A stretch of 64,000 bases of DNA from Zobellia alginiliquefaciens (GCF_029323795.1 NZ_CP119758.1:1922001-1986000), one strand, 5' to 3'. Positions 28,917 through 37,910 are shown, counted from the first letter of the stretch. Program-made: numbers and translations. The notes: generated by a model not told the origin, from the sequence alone.

Positions 28917-29588
28917 TTACTGCAACTTTTCCATACGTTCAATTCCTTCTTCAATGGTGAACTGGTCTTTGGGTAAAAAACCTTTAACTATGAGTACAAT
29001 ACCACAAATTATTAGGATAAAACCAAGGCCTTTTTTTATGAAGTAAATTCTGCTGGTAGTCAGCTTTTTCTTTAATTGTTTTGCCAAAAGGATTTTAAAA
29101 ATATCGGTAACAAAATAAGCTCCTATCATTGTAGAAAAAAATACAACAATTCTGTTGGAATCGTTATCTAAGCTTGGGCCTACTACAATGATGATACCCA
29201 ACCAAAATACAAGTACCCCAATGTTTATAAAATTCAAGAGGAATCCTTTAATAAAGAGTCCTATATAATCACTTTTTTTCACTTTTATGTTCGTATGAAC
29301 TTGCTTTGGCGGTTTTCTAAATACGGTCGTAATTCCATATACCAAAAGTATAACACCCCCAAAGACATATAGACCAGGTTGATTGCTTAAATTTTCTAAA
29401 AGTTGAAAACTACTGAAATAGGCAATGACCAAAAAAACACCATCAGCAAGAATAACTCCAAAATCAAAAACCAGGGCGGCCCTAAAGCCTCTTATTGCGC
29501 TGGTTTCTAAGAGAACAAAGAAAACAGGTCCAATCATAAAACTCAATAAAAAGCCTAATGGAACTGCTGCCTGAATGTCTTCCCACAT
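28917..29588 (-). CDS. LysE/RhtB-family exporter
   Basis: This 223-residue protein is hydrophobic with about six membrane helices. It begins with the family's typical N-terminus (AVPLGFLLSFMIGPVFFVLLETSAIRGFRAAL). LysE-type carriers export amino acids or related solutes by exchange with protons, and the substrate cannot be told from the sequence. The gene follows the head-GIN gene at 113 bp and may end an rnr-led leftward group. Confidence 0.85.
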   Translation of the reverse strand: MWEDIQAAVPLGFLLSFMIGPVFFVLLETSAIRGFRAALVFDFGVILADGVFLVIAYFSSFQLLENLSNQPGLYVFGGVILLVYGITTVFRKPPKQVHTNIKVKKSDYIGLFIKGFLLNFINIGVLVFWLGIIIVVGPSLDNDSNRIVVFFSTMIGAYFVTDIFKILLAKQLKKKLTTSRIYFIKKGLGFILIICGIVLIVKGFLPKDQFTIEEGIERMEKLQ

Positions 29589-29701
29589 GCGTTATGGTTC
29601 GTATTTATATGAATTGTTTACAGTAGAATAGTATGTTACCGGTATTTTGTGGTAAAATCTATAACACAAAGCTAAGAGATTAAAACTGGAATAAAAACCG
29701 A

Positions 29702-30382
29702 CTACATTCGTGTTACGGTGCCACCAAATACGGTTTTTTCATCCATTTTCTTTGGATCACCATATACCAAAACTTCGCCACCTGCCTTTACAGTTGCCTT
29801 TACATAATCCGAAGCAAAAATTTCTGCTCTAGACCCTGCATTAACATTGATGGTAGAAAACTTGGTCTTGAACTCTTTACCTTCATAAATGCCACCGGTA
29901 TTAATAACAATGTCCTGTAAATTGGATGAGCCAATGGTAGAAACTACACCACCAGTAACAGTTTTTATCAACATCTGTTCCACTTCGGCATTAATTGCCA
30001 ATTCACCTCCTTCTTGAGCCTTTAATTCCAATACTTCTTGTTTTATAGGCTGCTCAGAGGCTATACGGGCATCTTCATTTACATCTATTACAATTAAATC
30101 TTCTGTATAATAGATTTGTACAAAGGTCTTATATCCACTAAAGATTTTTCCAATTTGCATGCGTATCTTCAGCACACCGTCATTATTCACAATGGCTACT
30201 TTGTCTATATTCTCACCAGATATGACCGCTTTGTTCACATCGGCTTTAATAAGCGTAACGGAAAGACCGTCAAAAGCCTTAACCTCTGAGAATTTGGTCA
30301 GGTCTTGTGTCATCTTAGCATCCTGGGCATAGGTAAATTGAAGCCCAAGCATACAAATGACAAGCAAAACGAACTTTTTCAT
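29702..30382 (-). CDS. Secreted head-GIN (DUF2807) domain protein
   Basis: A signal peptide (about 1-19, ending FTYAQ) is followed by a DUF2807 domain. This is a regular beta-helix-like string of short strands (FDGLSVTLIKAD, VISGENIDKVAI, LKAQEGGELAI, INVNAGSRAEIFASDYV). The family is common in Bacteroidetes as secreted or lipoprotein forms of unknown role, sometimes labelled putative adhesin. The protein is 226 residues long. It follows rnr after 56 bp. Confidence 0.85.
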   Translation of the reverse strand: MKKFVLLVICMLGLQFTYAQDAKMTQDLTKFSEVKAFDGLSVTLIKADVNKAVISGENIDKVAIVNNDGVLKIRMQIGKIFSGYKTFVQIYYTEDLIVIDVNEDARIASEQPIKQEVLELKAQEGGELAINAEVEQMLIKTVTGGVVSTIGSSNLQDIVINTGGIYEGKEFKTKFSTINVNAGSRAEIFASDYVKATVKAGGEVLVYGDPKKMDEKTVFGGTVTRM

Positions 30383-30438
30383 GATGTACCTTTTAGGTTA
30401 TTTTGATAGTTCAAAGACAAAATCCGTTCCAAAAAGGA

Positions 30439-32631
30439 CTATCCCTCATGCTTTCCCAACAAGGAGAAATCTAAATGACGTTTAACCAAATCGGAATTCT
30501 TTACCATAACTACAACTTCATCACCCAATTGATAGGTTTTCTTTGTTCTTTCCCCAACAATCGCGTACTGCTTTTCATCAAAGGTATAATAATCATCTTT
30601 TATATCGCTGATCCTCACCATACCTTCACACTTGTTTTCGATGATTTCAACGTAGATACCCCATTCGGTAACTCCGCTAATAACACCAACAAATTCTTGG
30701 TCTTGATGATCTTGCATGAACTTGATCTGCATATATTTTATAGAATCACGTTCCGCACTGGAGGCCAAGTACTCCATATCCGAAGAGTGCTTACATTTTT
30801 GCTCGTATACTTCTTCTTTTGCCGAAGCCCCTCCGTCTAAATAATGTTGCAATAAGCGGTGCACCATTACGTCTGGATATCTCCGAATAGGTGATGTAAA
30901 GTGACTGTAATAATCGAACGATAAACCATAATGTCCAATGTTATCCGTAGTGTATATAGCTTTGCTCATACTACGAATAGTTAGCGTATCTACCAAGTTC
31001 TGTTCTTTTTTACCTTTAACATCGCTCAAAAGCTGATTTAAAGAGGCGCTGATGGACTTTTTATCCTTGAAGTCTAACTTATGCCCAAACCGGGAGATAA
31101 TTCCATTAAGAGCTATTAATTTATCTTCATTGGGATCATCGTGCACACGATAAACAAATGTTTTCTTGGGCTTCTGCTTTCCTATAAATTCGGCCACTTT
31201 TCTATTGGCCAAGAGCATAAATTCCTCAATTAGTTTATTTGCGTCTTTAGATTCTTTAAAGAAAACCCCAATTGGTTCACTTTCTTCGTTCAGATTAAAA
31301 CGAACCTCAACTTTATCAAAAGAAATAGCGCCATCTTGCATACGTTTACCACGCATAATTTTTGCCAATCTATCCATTTCTAAAGTAGCTTTTACTACCT
31401 CTTCTGAAACGGTATAGGCATTTCCCCTAATGGATATTTCCTCAGGAATGCTTCCTTCTTGGTTTTCTATAATATGCTGAGCTTCTTCATAAGCGAAACG
31501 TTCGTTTGAATTAATGACCGTTCTACCAAACCATTGATTTTTGATCTTGGCATCTTTATCCATCTCAAAAATTGCGGAAAACGTATATTTTTCTTCGTTA
31601 GGACGTAATGAACAGGCATTATTGGATAATACTTCTGGAAGCATAGGTACCACACGATCAACCAAATAGACCGATGTAGCTCTTTCATAAGCTTCATCAT
31701 CTAAAATAGTATCGGGAACCAAATAATGAGAAACATCTGCAATATGAATTCCTATTTCATAATTACCATTTTCGAGCACTTCAAAGGAAAGGGCATCATC
31801 AAAATCCTTAGCATCTTTAGGGTCAATGGTAAAGGTCAACACCTCTCTCATATCTCTCCTTTTAGCTATTTCTTCTTCTTTAATGGAAGTATCAAGGGTA
31901 TCTGCGTAACGTTCTACTTCGGTAGGAAATTCATACGGAAGTCCGTATTCAGCTAAAATGGCATGAATTTCTGTATTGTGTTCTCCAGGTTTTCCTAAAA
32001 CTTCCGTAATAGTTCCGGTAGGGGAATCATCCTTACCGTCCCAACTTTCAAGTTTAACAATAACCTTATCGCCATCGTTGGCCCCATTTATACTATCCTT
32101 TGGAATAAAGAAATCTGTATACATTCTAAAATCTGTTGGGCGTACAAAAGCAAATGTCTTCTGTAGATCTACAATACCTACAAATTCTGTCTTTTTACGT
32201 TCCAGAATATTAGCAATCTCGCCCTCTAGTTTTTTCCCTTTTCTCCTTGGAAATATGTATACCTCTACGGTGTCTCCATGAAAAGCTTTATTTACCTTGT
32301 TGGCATGTACAAAAACATCATCTTCCATGCCTTCTATGACCACATAGGCATTACCACGGCCAGTAAGATCAACAGTACCTGTTTGATATTTTTTGGTAGA
32401 AGCAACAGCCATATAACTACCTCTGCTTTCTTCCTGTATTCTATTTTTCTCCTTTAATTGCCCTAACCTTTTAATTAATTGGTTCCGGTCTTGCGTATTG
32501 TCCAGGCCAAGTTTAGCCGCTATTTGTTTATAATTGAAACTCTTTTTTGGATCTTTCTCTAATACGGTAAAGATTCCTTTTGTTATCTCGTTTGTTCTAT
32601 GGTTACGAGCTTTCTTTTTATTCTTTGACAT
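30439..32631 (-). CDS. rnr: Ribonuclease R
   Basis: RNase R is a processive 3'-to-5' exoribonuclease that degrades structured RNA. The 730-residue protein has an N-terminal helix-turn-helix (about 1-65) and cold-shock-like OB folds (about 70-220). The RNB catalytic domain (about 250-580) has the Asp-rich motif DPKDAKDFDDALSF and FTSPIRRYPDVMVHRLL. A C-terminal S1 domain (about 640-725) completes it. The start ATG at 32631 faces the AT-rich gap that separates it from rpiB. Confidence 0.96.
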   Translation of the reverse strand: MSKNKKKARNHRTNEITKGIFTVLEKDPKKSFNYKQIAAKLGLDNTQDRNQLIKRLGQLKEKNRIQEESRGSYMAVASTKKYQTGTVDLTGRGNAYVVIEGMEDDVFVHANKVNKAFHGDTVEVYIFPRRKGKKLEGEIANILERKKTEFVGIVDLQKTFAFVRPTDFRMYTDFFIPKDSINGANDGDKVIVKLESWDGKDDSPTGTITEVLGKPGEHNTEIHAILAEYGLPYEFPTEVERYADTLDTSIKEEEIAKRRDMREVLTFTIDPKDAKDFDDALSFEVLENGNYEIGIHIADVSHYLVPDTILDDEAYERATSVYLVDRVVPMLPEVLSNNACSLRPNEEKYTFSAIFEMDKDAKIKNQWFGRTVINSNERFAYEEAQHIIENQEGSIPEEISIRGNAYTVSEEVVKATLEMDRLAKIMRGKRMQDGAISFDKVEVRFNLNEESEPIGVFFKESKDANKLIEEFMLLANRKVAEFIGKQKPKKTFVYRVHDDPNEDKLIALNGIISRFGHKLDFKDKKSISASLNQLLSDVKGKKEQNLVDTLTIRSMSKAIYTTDNIGHYGLSFDYYSHFTSPIRRYPDVMVHRLLQHYLDGGASAKEEVYEQKCKHSSDMEYLASSAERDSIKYMQIKFMQDHQDQEFVGVISGVTEWGIYVEIIENKCEGMVRISDIKDDYYTFDEKQYAIVGERTKKTYQLGDEVVVMVKNSDLVKRHLDFSLLGKHEG

Positions 32632-33282
32632 TAACTATCTTTAATTTATACGGTAAATTACGAATTATAATTCATTACCTCATGTATTGAACACTCTTGA
32701 TCTGAATTCAAGGTTATCAACAACTATATTATAATCTGTTTTTCTTTTAAAATTTTAAAAAATAAAATGGTGGTTATTATAGTGTGTTAATAAGGCTTAT
32801 AAAATTTTGAAGAAATAATTGCTTTGAACTACTTTAATAAGTTGTTGACAATCTTTACAGTTATAATATCTCACAAAATCAGGGTGGTAACTTAATTATC
32901 AATATTCGTTGATAAGTGATATCAACATAAATTATTTAATAAGTAAACGTAAATTTAATGTTAATTACCCACAATAACATTTTGATAGCGTATTATAAAA
33001 AGGGTAAAAATAATTTTCTCAATTAGCATTTAGTTTTGTAGAGTACTATTCAACCGAGAAATCAAAATTTAAGATCTAGATTCTTTTGCAAGGTTATTAA
33101 CAATATAAACACCTTTTAACAATAACAAATTAACAATGAACAAGTGTTAATAGAAAACTATTGTTGTGAGGAGTATGTATTTTGTTGTGAACCACTAGTA
33201 TTTGTACCTTTGTACGGGTATTAACGGATTTAATATAGTACTTAAACCTTCTTCTAATAAGGTTCTAATATAATTAGGTATA
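32632..33282. other. AT-rich intergenic region with DnaA-box-like 9-mers; candidate replication origin
   Basis: This 651-bp gap between divergent rnr and rpiB has no plausible gene. It holds a cluster of sequences close to the DnaA box TTATCCACA: TTATCAACA (32714-32722), TGTTAATAA (32785-32793, reverse), TGTTGACAA (32843-32851, reverse), CGTTGATAA (32907-32915, reverse), ATATCAACA (32919-32927), TTACCCACA (32965-32973), TTATTAACA (33094-33102) and TGTTAATAG (33145-33153, reverse). Long A/T tracts near 32745-32770 could be an unwinding element. Matches of this kind can arise by chance in AT-rich DNA, and dnaA itself is not in the window. Confidence 0.45.
33181..33212 (+). promoter_or_regulatory. 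rpiB promoter (Bacteroidetes consensus)
   Basis: TTTG at 33181-33184 is followed after 20 nt by TACCTTTG at 33205-33212, a full match to both elements at the usual spacing. Transcription would begin near 33219, leaving a leader of about 64 nt. Confidence 0.65.
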
Positions 33283-33714
33283 ATGAAAATAGCTATTGGA
33301 AACGATCACGCAGGTACTGACTATAAATTGGCCATTGTAGGTTTACTGAAGTCAATGAATATAGAGGTAAGTAATTATGGTACCGATGGAACGGATAGTG
33401 TTGATTATGCCGATTTTGTTCACCCGGTTGCTCTAGATGTTGATAAAGGTGAAGTAGATTTTGGTATTATTATCTGTGGTAGTGGCAACGGTGCCTCTAT
33501 GACAGCCAACAAACACCAACAAGTACGTTGTGCCCTTTGTTGGACAAAAGAGATCGTTCAATTAAGCAGAGAACATAATGATGCCAATATCTTAAGCTTA
33601 CCGGCAAGATTTATTTCTTTACCTCAAGCTCTAGAAATGGTGAAGACTTTTTTAAATACCAATTTTGAAGGAGGTAGGCACGAGAGAAGAATAGAAAAAA
33701 TACCTTGTAAGTAA
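33283..33714 (+). CDS. rpiB: Ribose-5-phosphate isomerase B-type (RpiB/LacAB family) sugar-phosphate isomerase
   Basis: RpiB interconverts ribose 5-phosphate and ribulose 5-phosphate. The 143-residue protein opens with MKIAIGNDHAG and carries the catalytic-Cys loop IIICGSGNGASMTANK (Cys near residue 66), which fits RpiB. The C-terminal part has the expected RHERRIEKI. It has a strong predicted promoter and is separated from the downstream transporter by 164 bp. Confidence 0.92.
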   Translation: MKIAIGNDHAGTDYKLAIVGLLKSMNIEVSNYGTDGTDSVDYADFVHPVALDVDKGEVDFGIIICGSGNGASMTANKHQQVRCALCWTKEIVQLSREHNDANILSLPARFISLPQALEMVKTFLNTNFEGGRHERRIEKIPCK

Positions 33715-33878
33715 ATTTTCAAAGCTTTACTTTTAGATATACCAAGGCTTTTAAAAAGCTAGAATTTCCAACCACTTTGTAATACTAATAATTTGAGATG
33801 TTCTTAATGGGTCTATAATCCGTTATGAAGATTTTTCAATAATAATATATTTTATAAACTATATAGTCTACCATAGTA

Positions 33879-34805
33879 ATGGGACATTCTCACGAACACC
33901 ATTCTCATGGGCACAGTCACGCTCATTCTAATTTAAAAGGAAGGAATTTAATTATATCCATCTTATTGAATATTCTAATTACTGTAGCTCAAGTAATTGG
34001 AGGGTTAGTATCTGGAAGCCTTTCACTACTTTCGGATGCGCTACATAATTTTAGTGATGTTCTTTCACTTATTATTAGTTATGTGGCCACCTTATTATCT
34101 AAAAGACAGGCATCAACAAATAAAACCTTTGGTTATAAACGTGCTGAAATTATTGCTGCTTTTGTAAATGCAGCAACATTAATTGTAGTTGCGCTTATAT
34201 TGATAAAGGAAGCTTCAGAACGCTTTTTTGAACCACAGACCATAGAATCGGACATAGTGATATGGCTTTCTATATTAGGTATTGCCGCAAATGGTTTTAG
34301 TGTGCTCTTGCTTAAGAAAGATTCTAAGAGTAATATGAACATGAGGTCAGCTTACTTGCACTTATTAACAGATATGTTGGCATCTGTGGCGGTGCTTATA
34401 GGCGGTTTAGTTATGAAGTTTTATGAGATCTATTGGGTAGATGCAGCATTGACTTTAGCTATTGCCATTTATTTGATTTTTGTGGGATATGATTTGTTAA
34501 AGGAAGCTACTCGCGTACTTATGCTATTTACACCAGATACCATTCGTGTACAACAGATAGTTGAAGAAGTATGTAAGATAGCATCCGTAAAAAATATACA
34601 TCACATACATATTTGGCAATTAAACGAAGATGAAGTGCACTTAGAGGCACATGTAGATTTTAATGAAGACATCAGACTTTCGGAGTTTGACAACATTCTA
34701 GATGAAATAGAAGAGGTGGTGTATCACAAATTTGGAATCAACCACGTTACTATACAACCAGAATATGGTAAATGTGGTAGTAAACAAATAATAGTACAAG
34801 ATTAA
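33879..34805 (+). CDS. Cation diffusion facilitator (CzcD/ZitB-type) metal transporter
   Basis: This 308-residue protein starts with a His-rich segment (GHSHEHHSHGHSHAHS). About six membrane helices follow, with the paired metal-site motifs DALHNFSD (helix 2) and HLLTD (helix 5). A C-terminal cytoplasmic domain has clustered His (IHHIHIWQ, HLEAHVDF). CDF proteins export Zn2+ or similar divalent metals in exchange for protons, and Zn2+ is most likely given the His-rich ends. The acetyltransferase gene follows 1 nt after its stop. Confidence 0.93.
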   Translation: MGHSHEHHSHGHSHAHSNLKGRNLIISILLNILITVAQVIGGLVSGSLSLLSDALHNFSDVLSLIISYVATLLSKRQASTNKTFGYKRAEIIAAFVNAATLIVVALILIKEASERFFEPQTIESDIVIWLSILGIAANGFSVLLLKKDSKSNMNMRSAYLHLLTDMLASVAVLIGGLVMKFYEIYWVDAALTLAIAIYLIFVGYDLLKEATRVLMLFTPDTIRVQQIVEEVCKIASVKNIHHIHIWQLNEDEVHLEAHVDFNEDIRLSEFDNILDEIEEVVYHKFGINHVTIQPEYGKCGSKQIIVQD

Positions 34806-34806
34806 T

Positions 34807-35250
34807 ATGATAGAAATTACGGTAAAATCCTTTGAGGCGCTCTCCAAACTAGAACTTTACAATATACTTAAAATTAGAAGTGAAGTTTTTGTGGTTGAAC
34901 AAGATTGTGTGTATCAAGATATTGATGATAAAGACCAAAAAGCACTTCATGTGATTGCCACTAAAAATGATGAAATAGTTGCCTATACACGAATTTTTAG
35001 AGCCGGTGATTATTTTGAGGAAGCCAGTATAGGTAGGGTAGTAGTAAAAAGTACCGAAAGAAAATATGGTTACGGTAAAGATATAATGAAGGCTTCAATA
35101 AAGGCGGTAGAAGAACATTTTAATGAAAATGTAATTAAAGTTTCTGCCCAGTTATATTTAGAACGTTTTTATCATTCCCTAGGTTTTGACCAAGAAGGAG
35201 ACGGGTATCTAGAAGATGGCATACCACATATAGGTATGGTAAAAAAATAA
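34807..35250 (+). CDS. ElaA-like GNAT acetyltransferase
   Basis: This 147-residue protein matches the ElaA branch of GNAT N-acetyltransferases: LYNILKIRSEVFVVEQDCVYQDID at the N-terminus, and an acetyl-CoA-binding stretch IGRVVVKSTERKYGYGKDIM. The substrate is unknown. It starts 1 nt after the CDF stop, so the two are almost surely cotranscribed. A hairpin follows immediately. Confidence 0.88.
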   Translation: MIEITVKSFEALSKLELYNILKIRSEVFVVEQDCVYQDIDDKDQKALHVIATKNDEIVAYTRIFRAGDYFEEASIGRVVVKSTERKYGYGKDIMKASIKAVEEHFNENVIKVSAQLYLERFYHSLGFDQEGDGYLEDGIPHIGMVKK

Positions 35251-35281
35251 GGCCCGTAATTAACGGACCTTTTATTTTTTT
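35241..35281 (+). terminator. Intrinsic terminator after the acetyltransferase gene
   Basis: GGCCCGT (35251-35257) pairs with ACGGACC (35263-35269) with one mismatch. The stem is extended by A-rich and T-rich arms and ends in a T-run. Confidence 0.8.
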
Positions 35282-35301
35282 GATGGATAGTAAACTACCT
35301 C

Positions 35302-35363
35302 GGGGTAAGTCCACGAGGCATCAAAAGGGATACACCTTGATTTCGAGGCAAGCCCTGGAGCAT
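35302..35363 (+). repeat. Two copies of a short dispersed repeat
   Basis: Positions 35302-35321 (GGGGTAAGTCCACGAGGCAT) and 35345-35363 (GAGGCAAGCCCTGGAGCAT) share the pattern GRGGYAAGYCC...GCAT. A third copy lies in reverse orientation at 28890-28908. They sit in the tail region beyond a terminator. Confidence 0.55.
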
Positions 35364-35386
35364 CCAATCTCCATTATCGAGTAAAA

Positions 35387-35761
35387 TTATATGCGAATAG
35401 GTTCTTTGTTGGTTAGGTTTATATCTTCCAACATGTTATCGGTAAACTTGTAATGTCCCTTGGTCGTTATAATTCGGAATCTATTAGAGTTCATTCTGCT
35501 TAAGGTATCCAAGAAAAGCCACTTCGTTTTTAGAAGTCTAGGTTTAGCAGATTTCAGGCTAATTTCAAAGTAATATTTCCTTCCGTTTTTAAGGGCCACT
35601 ATATCTGGTGTAATCTTAGAATCTGTACCTTTTCTAACGTAGGATTTGGGTGTTTCATAACCATCAATATCGGCTTTTATATCTTCGAAACCCGTAGCCT
35701 CGAGATGGTTAATTGACTTCTCTAAAAATTCCTGATTTTCTGACTTTTCTGTTCTTACCAT
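35387..35761 (-). CDS. Small protein with a PD-(D/E)XK nuclease-like motif
   Basis: I do not recognise a named family. The 124-residue basic protein contains TPDIVALKNGRKYYFEISLKS (residues ~51-71). The spacing of PD, then about 11 residues, then ExS, two beta strands apart, resembles the active-site core of PD-(D/E)XK nucleases. A following KTKWLFLDTL helix fits as well. It lies downstream of the restriction-modification pair on the same strand, with 218 bp between. That gap carries a repeated 16-mer upstream of its start. A nuclease role is inference, because the usual catalytic Lys is replaced by Ser. Confidence 0.6.
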   Translation of the reverse strand: MVRTEKSENQEFLEKSINHLEATGFEDIKADIDGYETPKSYVRKGTDSKITPDIVALKNGRKYYFEISLKSAKPRLLKTKWLFLDTLSRMNSNRFRIITTKGHYKFTDNMLEDINLTNKEPIRI

Positions 35762-35979
35762 AAGGAATAAGATAAATAAATAAATTAGAATAACAAATTT
35801 TGAACGTTGATTAACAGCATTTTAAGAACCGACTACCCAGTTTGTAGTATGCTTTAATACCCAAAGTTGTAGCTTATTTGCTATGGATAAAACACAATAT
35901 ATTGTGGTTGTAAGTACATAGTAGTCAATATTTAAAGCTAAATATTAACTTTTACAAACTACCCGGTTTGTAGGAATGG
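35762..35979. other. Intergenic region with repeated ACTACCCRGTTTGTAG
   Basis: ACTACCCAGTTTGTAG (35832-35847) and ACTACCCGGTTTGTAG (35958-35973) are direct repeats with one mismatch. A weaker copy, AATACCCAAAGTTGTAG, lies at 35856-35872. The second copy sits inside a larger inverted repeat ACAAAC-6-GTTTGT (35954-35971), just past the restriction gene stop. Confidence 0.6.
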
Positions 35980-36594
35980 TTATGCCAATCTTTTGGCTAC
36001 ACCAATTTCTTCTAGAAAATCCAGTTTTAATATAAGGTTTAGTGGTTTTTCAGCTTTGTTTTTAGTAGATGCAAATAGATACCCCTCGCTTCTGTGATGT
36101 AGTTCGTCAACCTTAATTTTACCATGCATATTCTGATCTGGTAAAATATATTTTTTTAAAGACGATAATACAATGGAACGCTCTTTTAGAAAGTTGATCA
36201 GCTTTTGCCGATTTACCATAGTAATTTTACAGGAAGTAAACACTCCAGGAGCATCTGCATATATAGAAGTTATTAAGGCATAAAATTCTGTCTTTTTAGA
36301 AGAATCGAATAGCCAACCTTCTTTTAAAGTTCCGTTCTTTTCATAGCTCAGTTCAAAGGCAAAAGTCGGTAGGTTTTCGTTAATGTAATCTAACTGAGCT
36401 TTCTCGTCTATATTATATTTTTTCCCATTTGATGTATGGGTAAAAATCAAATCTATACCTGCAAGTTGCTGTGGCATTTTAGAAATGCGCTCAAAAGAAT
36501 AGTGCTTTAAATATTGCCTGTAGTAACGGTCTAGTAATGAACAAAGTTTTTTTTCCCTCTCCAAATCCGAATTAAAGTTACTTTGAAGAGGCAT
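35980..36594 (-). CDS. Putative type II restriction endonuclease partner, PD-(D/E)XK-like
   Basis: This 204-residue protein starts 33 nt after the C5 methyltransferase stop on the same strand. It contains GIDLIF (about residues 47-52), then about 12 residues, then YNIDEKAQLDY (about 61-71). This gives the D...(D/E)xK active-site layout of PD-(D/E)XK nucleases, here Asp 49 and Glu-x-Lys near 64-66 by hand count. I do not recognise the exact family or target site. Position beside a cytosine methyltransferase makes a restriction role likely, but this is inference from context plus motif. Confidence 0.65.
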   Translation of the reverse strand: MPLQSNFNSDLEREKKLCSLLDRYYRQYLKHYSFERISKMPQQLAGIDLIFTHTSNGKKYNIDEKAQLDYINENLPTFAFELSYEKNGTLKEGWLFDSSKKTEFYALITSIYADAPGVFTSCKITMVNRQKLINFLKERSIVLSSLKKYILPDQNMHGKIKVDELHHRSEGYLFASTKNKAEKPLNLILKLDFLEEIGVAKRLA

Positions 36595-36627
36595 AGGACA
36601 GATATTGATATGGAATTTTAAAAAGGT

Positions 36628-37854
36628 TTACACTTTAATTTTATCGGCCAGAGCCTGACCAATCTTTTCAACAACACCTACAACAAGTGCATTTCCCATA
36701 AAAAAGGCACGTTTGGTATCACTAATACCTTCTAATAACGTATGATTATCAGGAAACATATTTAAACGCTCCAATTCTACCGGAGTTAATCGGCGTAATC
36801 CCTTTGTGGTCTGTACCACATGTTTAAATCTTGAGGGAGATTTTCCGCCTTCTCCGGTTATGATGGTCCTAGAAGCGTTATCCAAAGCATCAGGGAAAAT
36901 CATTCCGCCCTCACTGTAATTATAGGTGAATCCGGTTTTTGCCGTTCGGACTTCTTTCTTTGCCCCTTTTAAGTATTCCCATTTCGGGAAATCGTCTTCG
37001 GGAATATAAAATTCCTGCGTTACTTCTCCGTTTTGAAGCACATCACCTAAAACGGTTCGCTTACCGGCATAACTAGATTCGGTTTTTACCGTAAACACTT
37101 TTCCATTTATAAATATTCCGGAATTTTGAAATGGAGATAGTTTTTCGCCTAGATTAAAACTTTCTGAGAGAGACACTAAATCGCCTTCAATTTTAAAGGA
37201 AGATGGCTTTTGAACGGTTTGTTGAACAGGAAGGGCGGTAGCAATAGTCCCTGAAGAAAGCACCCAATCAGAAGGGTCAGCTTTTTTTAAGGATTTATAA
37301 AGTGGAGTTGATTTATGATAGCCCAAGAAAAAAATACGTCTACGTCGCTGAGGCATTCCGTAATCTGCGGCATTAATTACACGCCATTCTACAGCATAAC
37401 CCAAATCATCAAGACTTTTCAACATAATAGCAAAGTCACGCCCACGTTGCGCGGAAGGCGATTTCAACAACCGATCTACATTTTCAAGAAATAGGTATTT
37501 GGGCGGATTCTTTTTTTCGGATAAAACCCGATGGATACTCCACCATAACACTCCTTTTTTACCAATTAGGCCTTTGGAGTTTTGTAAGGTGGTAGCAACA
37601 GAATAATCTTGACACGGAAATCCACCTACGAGCACATCTGCATCGGGAATAGTATCAGTGGGGACTTCAGCAATATCCTGGTTACTGTGGTTTTCCTTAC
37701 CAAAGTTGGCCTCGTAAACTAAAGAGGCGTGTTGAGCCTTGGTAGAGGGCTCCCATTGGTTACTCCAAACTACCTCATATTTTCCTGTTTTTTCCAGCCC
37801 CAGGCGAAATCCTCCGACACCTGCAAAAAGTTCTATTGCTTTGAGTTTGCTCAT
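36628..37854 (-). CDS. DNA (cytosine-5) methyltransferase of a type II system
   Basis: All main C5-MTase motifs are visible: motif I ELFAGVGGFRLGL near residue 8, motif IV GGFPCQDYS with catalytic Cys near 80, motif VI ENVDRLL, motif VIII QRRRRIFFLG and motif IX RRLTPVELERLNMFPD. Motif X is FFMGNALVVGVV. The 408-residue length and a long target-recognition region (about 190-340) fit a site-specific enzyme. It methylates cytosine in DNA using S-adenosylmethionine, protecting the site from the adjacent putative endonuclease. It diverges from the NlpC/P60 gene across 56 bp. Confidence 0.93.
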   Translation of the reverse strand: MSKLKAIELFAGVGGFRLGLEKTGKYEVVWSNQWEPSTKAQHASLVYEANFGKENHSNQDIAEVPTDTIPDADVLVGGFPCQDYSVATTLQNSKGLIGKKGVLWWSIHRVLSEKKNPPKYLFLENVDRLLKSPSAQRGRDFAIMLKSLDDLGYAVEWRVINAADYGMPQRRRRIFFLGYHKSTPLYKSLKKADPSDWVLSSGTIATALPVQQTVQKPSSFKIEGDLVSLSESFNLGEKLSPFQNSGIFINGKVFTVKTESSYAGKRTVLGDVLQNGEVTQEFYIPEDDFPKWEYLKGAKKEVRTAKTGFTYNYSEGGMIFPDALDNASRTIITGEGGKSPSRFKHVVQTTKGLRRLTPVELERLNMFPDNHTLLEGISDTKRAFFMGNALVVGVVEKIGQALADKIKV

Positions 37855-37910
37855 TTGCGATAAAATTACATAATTTCACTAACGAAAGTAAAATTGATAT
37901 CAGATTAAGG

